Of a stretch of 5,900 nucleotides of DNA, positions 1 through 5,900 are shown piece after piece. Position 1 is the first letter of the stretch. Every line of letters begins with the position of its first letter. The position numbers and the translations under genes were made by a program. Where the stretch lies: assembly GCA_945971355.1 (NCBI GenBank), contig CAMFPD010000146.1, positions 1-5,900 of the forward strand, in the 5' to 3' direction. This DNA comes from an uncultured Lachnobacterium sp. GTDB taxonomy: Bacteria; Bacillota; Clostridia; Lachnospirales; Lachnospiraceae. The notes beneath the pieces are model-generated. The model was not told where the DNA came from. It saw only the letters and a list, made by a program, of their open reading frames with translations, and made no database searches.

Positions 1-27
1 GGGAATAGAATAAGCCATCAGCTTGCT

Positions 28-1344
28 ATGGAGAGTAAGGTGGAAATCCGATATCTTATGGTGAATTATGGCATAATCTATATGATAGTCTGGTTTATTA
101 TGAGAGCTATATTGCTGCTTTCCAAATTTTCGGGATGGGGAAATATAAAAAAGCTGGAATTCTCTGAGTATTTTAGAAATCTGTATGGAAGCAGTATGCT
201 GGAAAAATGGGCATACATATTTGCAGGAATTCTCATGTTTGCTTATATCATGTCCCTGTTTCCTTTAGTTGTGATAAAAAAGAATAGACATTGGTTTGTG
301 TATCTGTTTGCAGATAGCTCGGTGTTTGCAATAGTATGTATGATTATTGCAAAAATATGCAGGCTGTTTATTGATAATGACCTGGAAGCAAGGGCGGTGT
401 GCGTGTTAGATGATATGCTTTTGTGTAAGCTTCCAGGAAAACTTCAGGCTGTTTTATATATGATAGGAATAATTATATTTACGTTGTCAGTAATTATCGG
501 TTCATATAATTTTTCAAAATGGATATATGGCCCAAAACCAGGCAAACTCCAGGTGAGCGATAGCCTTGTAAAGCTGGAGCAGAAAAAGAAATTTAAGGCG
601 CCATCCAAACAGACAATGAACATTTTTACAGCGGGAGTGATTTTTGCTGCAATTCTTGTTACGAGCATAATTGGAGTGTTCTTCTTTGCACCATCAGAGA
701 ATACTTATGATTATGAAAAAGTGGCTGAATGCCTGACAAATGATAATATGATGGGACCTATGGTATACAATGAGACAATCTATGCTCCGACTGACCTTGA
801 ACTCAACTACCACGAAGATGGCATAGCATACGGATATGCAGGGTATAAGGAACAGGATTGTACCAGCAGATTTTATAGACTGGCAATAGCAAATGTTTTG
901 TATGGATCCAAAGAACAGGATGAGGACCTTCTTGAAATGTATGGTGCAGAATACAATTGTTATATGCCTATTGAACAGATGGAAATGGACAATGATTGGA
1001 AAAATGATACAGTTTTTCTAATCTGGGATGAGGACTGGGAAAATGAATCTGCATACTCAAATGACAAGGCTGGTTATACAGAATGTCAGAAGAATTTGAT
1101 TGAAAGTCTGGAGACTAAATTTGGAGAGGTTGAGTATTCATTGTCGGATTTTGAAGACTATGATGCGTTTTTTACCATAAGAGGATACAAGACTATAAAA
1201 GAGGCAGAGGAAAGGGAAATCCCTTATGGAGACTGGGTTGGTATCATACTTGTAAAAGACAATGGGTTTTATTATGGAAATTACGATAATAAAATCCAGG
1301 GGATTCAATTACATACGCTCCTGGATGTTTTAGGGGGAAAGTAA
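28..1344 (+). CDS. Unknown multi-pass membrane protein with acidic extracytoplasmic C-terminal domain (5' end uncertain)
   Basis: I do not recognise this family. From the first in-window ATG it is 438 residues. Five hydrophobic segments lie near residues 13-33, 61-83, 88-113, 140-160 and 198-221. The KKNRH loop (84-88) and the lysine-rich loop 161-197 are positively charged, which by the positive-inside rule puts the N-terminus in the cytoplasm and the last ~215 residues outside. That outer domain is rich in D, E, Y and N and has four cysteines (C235, C278, C311, C353). No catalytic motif, lipobox or sortase signal is evident. The start is doubtful: no Shine-Dalgarno precedes ATG 28, the frame is open to base 1, and the next ATG (58) has only AAGGTGG 14 nt upstream, so the real start may lie outside the window. 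All ten arginines use AGA, AGG or CGA and none CGT, unlike rpoD. It is probably transcribed separately from dgt. The reading frame is convincing; the function is unknown. Confidence 0.8.
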   Translation: MESKVEIRYLMVNYGIIYMIVWFIMRAILLLSKFSGWGNIKKLEFSEYFRNLYGSSMLEKWAYIFAGILMFAYIMSLFPLVVIKKNRHWFVYLFADSSVFAIVCMIIAKICRLFIDNDLEARAVCVLDDMLLCKLPGKLQAVLYMIGIIIFTLSVIIGSYNFSKWIYGPKPGKLQVSDSLVKLEQKKKFKAPSKQTMNIFTAGVIFAAILVTSIIGVFFFAPSENTYDYEKVAECLTNDNMMGPMVYNETIYAPTDLELNYHEDGIAYGYAGYKEQDCTSRFYRLAIANVLYGSKEQDEDLLEMYGAEYNCYMPIEQMEMDNDWKNDTVFLIWDEDWENESAYSNDKAGYTECQKNLIESLETKFGEVEYSLSDFEDYDAFFTIRGYKTIKEAEEREIPYGDWVGIILVKDNGFYYGNYDNKIQGIQLHTLLDVLGGK

Positions 1345-1398
1345 AGGAAATTGTATGTAGTTGATGTGAAAGTTGTGAAAATTCATAGTATACAAATT

Positions 1399-1423
1399 GC
1401 TTCAAAAAATGCTTCAAAAAAAT
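1399..1423. repeat. Two tandem GCTTCA-A-tract repeats at the head of an A-tract-rich region
   Basis: GCTTCAAAAAAT (1399-1410) is followed directly by GCTTCAAAAAAAT (1411-1423); the copies differ by one A. Further A-runs follow at 1424-1430, 1443-1446, 1449-1453 and 1457-1460. A-runs at roughly helical spacing can bend DNA and can act as UP elements for the RNA polymerase alpha subunit. The repeat is directly visible; a role in bending or activating the downstream promoter is inference. It could also be chance in a very AT-rich spacer. Confidence 0.5.
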
Positions 1424-1443
1424 AAAAAAATATTTGCGGAATA

Positions 1444-1472
1444 AAAGGAAAAATGCAAAAGACGTCGAATTA
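1444..1472 (+). promoter_or_regulatory. Candidate sigma-H-type promoter for the dgt-dnaG-rpoD operon
   Basis: The Bacillus subtilis sigma-H consensus, as I recall it, is RNAGGAWWW, 11-12 nt, then RNNGAATWW. Here AAAGGAAAA (1444-1452), 11 nt, then GTCGAATTA (1464-1472) satisfies every defined position. Transcription would start near 1479, about 27 nt before the dgt ATG and just upstream of its ribosome binding site. A sigma-A -10-like TATAAA (1471-1476) overlaps it but has no good -35 box at 16-18 nt. B. subtilis transcribes its own sigA operon partly from sigma-H promoters, so the assignment has precedent. The A-rich context raises the chance of a coincidental -35 match. Confidence 0.5.
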
Positions 1473-1493
1473 TAAAAATGTAGGTTGATTATT

Positions 1494-1500
1494 AAGGAGA
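1494..1500 (+). promoter_or_regulatory. Ribosome binding site that fixes the dgt start
   Basis: AAGGAGA lies 5 nt before ATG 1506. The same reading frame could be opened at a TTG at 1485, but that would place this near-perfect Shine-Dalgarno inside the coding sequence and add seven residues outside the conserved family start. ATG 1506 is therefore preferred. Confidence 0.85.
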
Positions 1501-1505
1501 CTAAC

Positions 1506-2519
1506 ATGACAATTCGAGAACAAATTGAAGCAATGGAACAGGAAAACTTAAGTCCATTTGCTTGTCTTAGTGTCAATTCCAGAGGCCGTGATTTTGAGGA
1601 ACCAGAATGTGATATCAGACCGGTGTTTCAGAGGGATAGAGATCGTATTCTGCATAGTAAGGCCTTCCGAAGGCTTAAGAACAAAACTCAGGTTTTTCTT
1701 GACCCGAAGGGAGATCATTACAGAACACGAATGTCTCATACACTTGAGGTGTCTCAGAATGCACGAACTATTGCAAAGGCCCTCAGGATGAATGAGGATT
1801 TGGTTGAGGCTATTGCACTCGGCCATGATTTGGGACACACACCCTTTGGGCATGCTGGTGAATATATCCTAAATGAGATATATGAGGGTGGCTTCAGACA
1901 TAACGAGCAGAGTGTCAGAATAGTGGAAAAGCTTGAGAAAGATGGAGCGGGTCTTAACCTGACATGGGAAGTGAGAGACGGAATTTTAAATCATCAGACA
2001 GGCCTTATGCCGCATACTCTCGAAGGCAGAATAGTACGCCTGTCGGACAAAATCGCATATGTCAATTCTGACGTGGATGATGCTATCAGAGCACATATCC
2101 TGTGTGAGGAGGATATTCCGCTGGAGCTTAGAAAGACATTGGGAATGGATACAACCAGCCGTCTGGATCATTTGATTCATGATGTGATTACAACAAGCAT
2201 GAATACTGATGATATAAAAATGTCAAACGAGACTGCAGAGGCCTTTAAGGAACTCAGGGCATTTATGTTCGAGCACGTATATAAAAACCCTGTGGCAAAG
2301 AGCGAGGAAGTAAAGGCTAAGCTTATGCTGGAACAGATGTATAAGTACTATATGAGTAATGTGGAAGAGCTGCCAGCTAAGCTTATACATTTACTTGATG
2401 CGGGTGACGATAAAGGAAGAATTGTGTGTGATTACATATCCGGCATGACAGACCAATATGCAGTGGACAAGTTTCATGAGTTTTTCGTGCCAGTTGCATG
2501 GCAGGTTGATACCTACTAG
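1506..2519 (+). CDS. dgt: HD-domain deoxynucleoside triphosphate triphosphohydrolase (dGTPase-like)
   Basis: 337-residue cytoplasmic enzyme of the dGTPase/SAMHD1-like HD superfamily, which cleaves dNTPs to deoxynucleoside plus triphosphate and so limits dNTP pools. The metal-binding ligands are visible: H78 in RMSHTLEV, H107-D108 in GHDLGHTPFGHAGE, and D181 in LSDKIAYVN. The conserved HSKAFRRLKNKTQVF block (50-64) and HNEQS (132-136) are also present. The length fits the shorter Firmicute/Thermus-type family rather than the ~500-residue E. coli Dgt; substrate range in that group is often broader than dGTP, so specificity cannot be read from sequence. One oddity is S188 in NSDVDDA, where I recall histidine (NHDIDDA) as usual. 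ATG 1506 is chosen for its AAGGAGA site. It is first in a cluster with dnaG 46 nt downstream, which links dNTP supply to replication priming. Family assignment is firm; exact substrate is not. Confidence 0.94.
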   Translation: MTIREQIEAMEQENLSPFACLSVNSRGRDFEEPECDIRPVFQRDRDRILHSKAFRRLKNKTQVFLDPKGDHYRTRMSHTLEVSQNARTIAKALRMNEDLVEAIALGHDLGHTPFGHAGEYILNEIYEGGFRHNEQSVRIVEKLEKDGAGLNLTWEVRDGILNHQTGLMPHTLEGRIVRLSDKIAYVNSDVDDAIRAHILCEEDIPLELRKTLGMDTTSRLDHLIHDVITTSMNTDDIKMSNETAEAFKELRAFMFEHVYKNPVAKSEEVKAKLMLEQMYKYYMSNVEELPAKLIHLLDAGDDKGRIVCDYISGMTDQYAVDKFHEFFVPVAWQVDTY

Positions 2520-2565
2520 TTTTTTATATATACACAGATTGAATAAGAGATGAAGGGAAGATACA

Positions 2566-4347
2566 ATGCCGTACTATTCGGATGAATTGATAGAAGAAGT
2601 TCGTTCCCGCAATGACATAGTTGATGTCATAGGCGGGTATGTACGCCTTCAGAAGAAGGGAAGCTCCTATTTTGGATTGTGTCCGTTCCATAATGAAAAA
2701 ACAGGGTCATTTTCGGTGACACCTGGCAAGCAGATGTTTTACTGCTTTGGTTGTGGAGCAGGAGGAAATGTTTTTACATTTCTTATGAAATATGAAAATT
2801 TCACCTTCGGAGAAGCTATGCAGACTTTGGCGGACAGAGTCGGGATTGAGTTGCCTAAACAGGAGATGTCTGAGCAACAGAGACAGGAAGCAGATGAGAG
2901 AAGTACACTGCTTGAGATTAACAAAGAGGCAGCGAAATACTTTTATGCATTACTCAGAAATCCAAGGGGCAGCAAAGCGTACGAATATTTCAAAAGCAGA
3001 GAGCTGGATGACGAGACCATGCAGAAATTTGGCCTGGGTTATTCAGATCAGTATAGTGATGATTTATACCGCTATCTCAGAAAAAAGGGATATGATGATG
3101 CCATACTTAAAAAGTCTGGACTAGTCACCATTGATGAAGTCAGAGGCGGTCATGATAAGTTTTGGAATAGAGCCATGTTCCCAATTATGGATGTACATAA
3201 CAGGGTAATTGGATTCGGAGGCCGAGTTATGGGAGATGGAGAACCCAAATATCTCAACTCTCCTGAGACTAAAATATTTGATAAGAGTCGTAATTTGTAT
3301 GGCTTGAATATAGCAAGGACAAGCAGGAGAAACCAATTGCTATTGTGTGAGGGATATATGGATGTTATTTCCCTGCACAAGGCAGGATTTGATAATGCTG
3401 TGGCATCTCTTGGAACAGCACTTACAAGTGGCCATGCAAATCTGCTTAAAAGATATACCAAGGAGGTATACCTTACATACGATAGCGATGGAGCAGGTGT
3501 GAAAGCTGCCCTTCGAGCAATTCCTATTTTAAAGGAAGTAGGGATAACAACAAAAGTCATTAATATGCGTCCGTATAAGGATCCAGATGAGTTCATAAAA
3601 GCGCTGGGAGCTGATGAATATCAGAAACGAATCGATGAAGCAGAGAACAGTTTCCTATTTGAAGTTCGAATTCTCCATGAGCAGTATGATATGAATGATC
3701 CTGCATCAAAGACAGCATTTTTTAATGAAGTCGCTAAAAAGCTGCTTGGTTTTTCGGAGGAGCTTGAGCGAAATAATTATATACAGGCAGTTGCAGAAAA
3801 GTACTTTGTTACTTTCGATGAACTGAAAAAGCTTGTGAACAGTCAGGCTATGAAGGGTGGGCTTGTAAAAACTCCTGCACCTTTGAAGAGCGGTATCAAT
3901 GAAAATAAGAAAAAAGAGGATGGAATGAAGCAGTCTCAGAAACTGTTACTGACATGGCTCATAGAGGATACACGACTCTTTAAGTGTATAGATGGACTTA
4001 TCACAGCAGATGATTTTACCGAGGAGTTGTACCACAAGGTGGCTCAAAAGGTATTCGAGCAGTTCGCCAGTGAGGGAGCTGTGAATCCGGCGCAAATCGT
4101 AAGTATGGGCGTTGGAGAGGAAGAACAGCGAGAGATTGCCTCACTTTTTAATGCTACTATTCATGAGGTTGAGACACAGAGTGAAATGGAGAAAGCATTG
4201 AAGGAAACAATTATACGAATCAAGCAAAATAGCATCAATTACAGATCCAATAATCTGGATCCAACTGATATGGCGGGTCTTATGAAGGTTGTAGATGATA
4301 AGCGTGCGCTTGAGAAACTTGAAAAATTGCATATTTCTATTAATTAG
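2566..4347 (+). CDS. dnaG: DNA primase DnaG
   Basis: 593-residue replicative primase, close to the B. subtilis and E. coli lengths. It makes the RNA primers for lagging-strand and origin DNA synthesis, working with the DnaB-type helicase at the fork. Domains in order: an N-terminal CHC2 zinc-binding domain (about 1-100) with ligands C39, H42, C60 and C63; the RNA polymerase domain (about 110-425) with WNRAMFPI (200-207), GFGGR (216-220) and a Toprim fold whose catalytic acids are E262 in EGYMD and D306/D308 in YDSDGAG; KDPDE (338-342); a lysine-rich linker (about 430-453); and a helical helicase-interacting C-terminal domain (about 455-593). All key residues are present. Zinc-domain residue 47 is Gly (EKTGSF), where I recall Pro (EKSPSF) as typical. 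GAAGGG at 2552-2557, 8 nt before the ATG, and the family-typical N-terminus support the start. rpoD follows after 32 nt, the classic dnaG-rpoD pairing. Confidence 0.98.
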   Translation: MPYYSDELIEEVRSRNDIVDVIGGYVRLQKKGSSYFGLCPFHNEKTGSFSVTPGKQMFYCFGCGAGGNVFTFLMKYENFTFGEAMQTLADRVGIELPKQEMSEQQRQEADERSTLLEINKEAAKYFYALLRNPRGSKAYEYFKSRELDDETMQKFGLGYSDQYSDDLYRYLRKKGYDDAILKKSGLVTIDEVRGGHDKFWNRAMFPIMDVHNRVIGFGGRVMGDGEPKYLNSPETKIFDKSRNLYGLNIARTSRRNQLLLCEGYMDVISLHKAGFDNAVASLGTALTSGHANLLKRYTKEVYLTYDSDGAGVKAALRAIPILKEVGITTKVINMRPYKDPDEFIKALGADEYQKRIDEAENSFLFEVRILHEQYDMNDPASKTAFFNEVAKKLLGFSEELERNNYIQAVAEKYFVTFDELKKLVNSQAMKGGLVKTPAPLKSGINENKKKEDGMKQSQKLLLTWLIEDTRLFKCIDGLITADDFTEELYHKVAQKVFEQFASEGAVNPAQIVSMGVGEEEQREIASLFNATIHEVETQSEMEKALKETIIRIKQNSINYRSNNLDPTDMAGLMKVVDDKRALEKLEKLHISIN

Positions 4348-4379
4348 GGAAAAAATACTAGAACAAAGGAAAGAGAAAA

Positions 4380-5639
4380 ATGGCTAAGAAAAAAGAAGAA
4401 AACGTTCAGGCAGTAGAAACAGAAGAAGCAAAGGCAAAATTTCAGGAGAAGCTTACAGCTCTTCTTGAACTTGGAAAGAAAAGAAAAAATATTCTTGAGT
4501 ATCAGGAAATCAGTGACTTCTTCAAGGATTTGAATCTTGATGCAGAGAAATTTGAACTTGTACTTGATTATCTGGAGCACAATGGAATCGATGTACTCAA
4601 AATGACAGATGACGATGCAGATGATGAGATTATTCTGGATGAGGAAGATGAGGTTGAGGTTGAGAAAATTGATCTCTCTGTTCCAGACGGAGTAAGTGTT
4701 GAGGATCCAGTGCGTATGTACCTTAAGGAAATAGGTAAGGTACCTCTTTTAAGTGCAGAGGAGGAAATTGACCTTGCCCAGAAGATGGAAGAGGGAAATG
4801 TTGCACAGGAGAAGATTGTTATCCTGAAAAATCGTATAGAGGAATCTGAGGACGAGGCTGAGATTGAAGACTTCAGAGCAGAAATCAAGGCTCTTCAGAA
4901 GACAGTAGATATAGGAGCAGATGCCAAGAAGCGTCTTGCAGAGGCTAACCTTCGTCTCGTCGTAAGTATCGCAAAACGTTATGTTGGTCGTGGAATGCTT
5001 TTCCTTGATTTGATTCAGGAGGGAAATCTGGGACTTATTAAGGCAGTAGAAAAATTCGATTACCGCAAGGGTTACAAGTTCTCAACATATGCTACATGGT
5101 GGATTCGTCAGGCTATTACACGTGCTATTGCAGACCAGGCAAGAACAATCCGTATTCCAGTTCATATGGTGGAGACAATCAATAAATTAATTCGTGTATC
5201 CAGACAGCTTCTTCAGGAACTTGGAAGAGAGCCATCTCCAGAGGAAATCGCAGAAGAGATGAGTATGCCTGTTGAGAGAGTTCGTGAGATTCTTAAAATT
5301 TCTCAGGAGCCAGTTTCACTTGAGACTCCAATCGGTGAGGAGGAGGATTCTCACCTTGGAGATTTTATCAAGGATGACAACGTTCCGGTTCCAGCTGATG
5401 CCGCTGCATTCACTCTTTTGAAGGAGCAGCTTGAGGAGGTGCTTGGAACACTTACTGAGAGAGAACAGAAGGTTCTTACACTTCGTTTCGGATTGGAGGA
5501 TGGACGTGCTCGTACTCTTGAGGAGGTTGGAAAGGAATTCAACGTAACAAGAGAGCGTATTCGTCAGATTGAAGCAAAAGCGCTTAGAAAGCTTCGTCAT
5601 CCAAGCAGAAGCAGAAAGTTGAAGGATTACTTAGAGTAA
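4380..5639 (+). CDS. rpoD: Primary RNA polymerase sigma factor (sigma-A / sigma-70) with an insertion between regions 1.2 and 2
   Basis: 419-residue housekeeping sigma factor that directs RNA polymerase to -10/-35 promoters. A region-1.1-like domain (about 18-76) is followed by an acidic stretch (77-98). Region 1.2 begins at DPVRMYLKEIGK (109-120). Region 2 (about 185-258) includes RLVVSIAKRYVGRGM and the melting/-10 recognition segment YKFSTYATWWIRQAI (232-246). Region 3 starts at HMVETINK (262-269), the 3.2 finger is about 311-332, and region 4.2 holds the -35-binding helix-turn-helix, VTRERIRQIEAKALRKL (389-405). B. subtilis SigA is 371 residues; most of the excess is residues 140-184, a charged, predicted helical insert. 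AAAGGA at 4365-4370, 9 nt before the ATG, supports the start. Arginine is mostly CGT, as expected for a well-expressed gene. It probably shares the dgt-dnaG transcript, and trmK starts 1 nt after its stop. Identification is secure. Confidence 0.98.
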   Translation: MAKKKEENVQAVETEEAKAKFQEKLTALLELGKKRKNILEYQEISDFFKDLNLDAEKFELVLDYLEHNGIDVLKMTDDDADDEIILDEEDEVEVEKIDLSVPDGVSVEDPVRMYLKEIGKVPLLSAEEEIDLAQKMEEGNVAQEKIVILKNRIEESEDEAEIEDFRAEIKALQKTVDIGADAKKRLAEANLRLVVSIAKRYVGRGMLFLDLIQEGNLGLIKAVEKFDYRKGYKFSTYATWWIRQAITRAIADQARTIRIPVHMVETINKLIRVSRQLLQELGREPSPEEIAEEMSMPVERVREILKISQEPVSLETPIGEEEDSHLGDFIKDDNVPVPADAAAFTLLKEQLEEVLGTLTEREQKVLTLRFGLEDGRARTLEEVGKEFNVTRERIRQIEAKALRKLRHPSRSRKLKDYLE

Positions 5640-5640
5640 A

Positions 5641-5900
5641 ATGATTAAACTGTCTAAACGAATGAAGGCTGCCGCATCTATGGTCACTACGGGAAATGTT
5701 CTGGCGGACATAGGAACAGACCATGGGTATGTGCCGATTGCATTGGTGCAGAGAGGGAGAATACCAAGTGCAATAGCCATGGATATAAACAAGGGACCTC
5801 TTGAGAAAGCAAGAGAACACATTGTGATGTGTAACCTGCAGGATAAGATAGAGACCCGACTTTCAGACGGAACAAAAGCTTTGACAGTTGGTGAAGCTGA
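5641..5900 (+). CDS. trmK: tRNA (adenine(22)-N1)-methyltransferase TrmK, N-terminal part, cut by the window end
   Basis: Only the first 86 codons are in the window; the frame is still open at base 5900. The product begins MIKLSKRMKAAASMV and has the SAM-binding Rossmann motif I DIGTDHGYVP (23-32) and the post-I acidic residue in AMDINKGPLEKAREH (D48), then RLSDGTKAL, the pattern of the TrmK/YqfN (COG2384) family. These enzymes use S-adenosylmethionine to methylate N1 of A22 in the tRNA D-arm, in the cytoplasm. The catalytic and C-terminal coiled-coil parts lie beyond the window. ATG 5641 starts 1 nt after the rpoD TAA. The nearest Shine-Dalgarno-like sequence, GAAGGA (5621-5626), is 14 nt away, longer than ideal, so translation is probably coupled to termination on rpoD. 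trmK next to sigA is also a familiar Firmicute arrangement. The family call is confident despite truncation. Confidence 0.92.
   Translation, partial: MIKLSKRMKAAASMVTTGNVLADIGTDHGYVPIALVQRGRIPSAIAMDINKGPLEKAREHIVMCNLQDKIETRLSDGTKALTVGEA

Noticed and set aside
1361..1389. TTGATG-N17-CATAGT as a sigma-A promoter for dgt
   Set aside because: Each box matches only 4 of 6 consensus bases, a level expected by chance in such AT-rich DNA. It remains possible but is weaker than the sigma-H-like site.
1348..1398. Imperfect inverted repeat TTGTAT (1351-1356) / ATACAA (1390-1395) after the first gene
   Set aside because: AT-rich six-base arms with a loop of more than 30 nt and no following T-run on the + strand; not a terminator or clear operator.
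1506..2519. Dgt as part of an antiviral dNTP-depletion system
   Set aside because: Some dGTPases act in phage defence, but this one sits in a conserved housekeeping operon with no defence genes or mobile elements nearby.
2501..2525. Possible terminator after dgt: AGGT-TGAT-ACCT followed by TTTTTT
   Set aside because: The stem is only 4 bp with low stability, and 5 nt separate it from the T-run (2520-2525). This is too weak for an intrinsic terminator; read-through into dnaG is more likely.
2542..2550. ATTGAATAA in the dgt-dnaG gap fits a sigma-H -10 element
   Set aside because: No AGGA-type -35 element occurs 11-12 nt upstream; the upstream sequence is a TTTTTTATATATAC run.
4319..4346. TTGAAA near the end of dnaG as an internal -35 for rpoD
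   Set aside because: No acceptable -10 lies 16-18 nt downstream (AATTAG and TAATTA are poor matches), so no separate rpoD promoter is claimed.
4568..4888. Long reverse-strand open frame opposite rpoD, and similar frames opposite dgt and dnaG
   Set aside because: Serine-rich or low-complexity translations that mirror the codon use of the + strand gene, without ribosome binding sites or recognisable domains; they are shadows.

Overview
The window looks like chromosomal DNA from an anaerobic Firmicute of class Clostridia, most likely a Lachnospiraceae of the Butyrivibrio/Pseudobutyrivibrio/Roseburia type. This rests on the moderately AT-rich sequence, strong AAGGAG-type ribosome binding sites, the close resemblance of DnaG and the sigma factor to clostridial/Bacillus forms, and the gene order dgt-dnaG-rpoD-trmK. 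The taxonomic call is an inference from protein and gene-order familiarity, not from a search.

Layout, all on the + strand. (1) Positions 1-1344: a gene of unknown function for a protein with five predicted membrane spans and a large acidic extracytoplasmic C-terminal domain. Its frame is open to the left edge, so its 5' end may be missing. (2) Positions 1345-1505: a 161-base, very A-rich intergenic region. It has two tandem GCTTCA-plus-A-tract repeats and a sequence that fits the Bacillus sigma-H promoter consensus at every defined position, placed so that the mRNA leader of dgt would be only about 25-30 nt. No terminator is visible after the unknown gene. (3) Positions 1506-5900: a tight cluster of dgt (HD-domain dNTP triphosphohydrolase), dnaG (primase), rpoD (primary sigma factor, sigma-A) and the first 86 codons of trmK (tRNA adenine-22 N1-methyltransferase), which runs off the right edge. 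The gaps are 46, 32 and 1 nt and none contains a convincing terminator, so the four genes are probably one transcription unit.

The cluster is a variant of the bacterial macromolecular-synthesis operon, which couples replication priming (DnaG) with transcription initiation (RpoD). Here dgt, which controls dNTP pools, occupies the head position, where enterobacteria have rpsU. TrmK extends the theme to translation through tRNA modification. Most of the window is conserved housekeeping DNA and I see no mobile element, CRISPR array, RNA gene or new defence system. The leads worth following are the sigma-H-like promoter, a roughly 39-residue predicted helical insertion in RpoD between regions 1.2 and 2, and the unknown membrane protein upstream.
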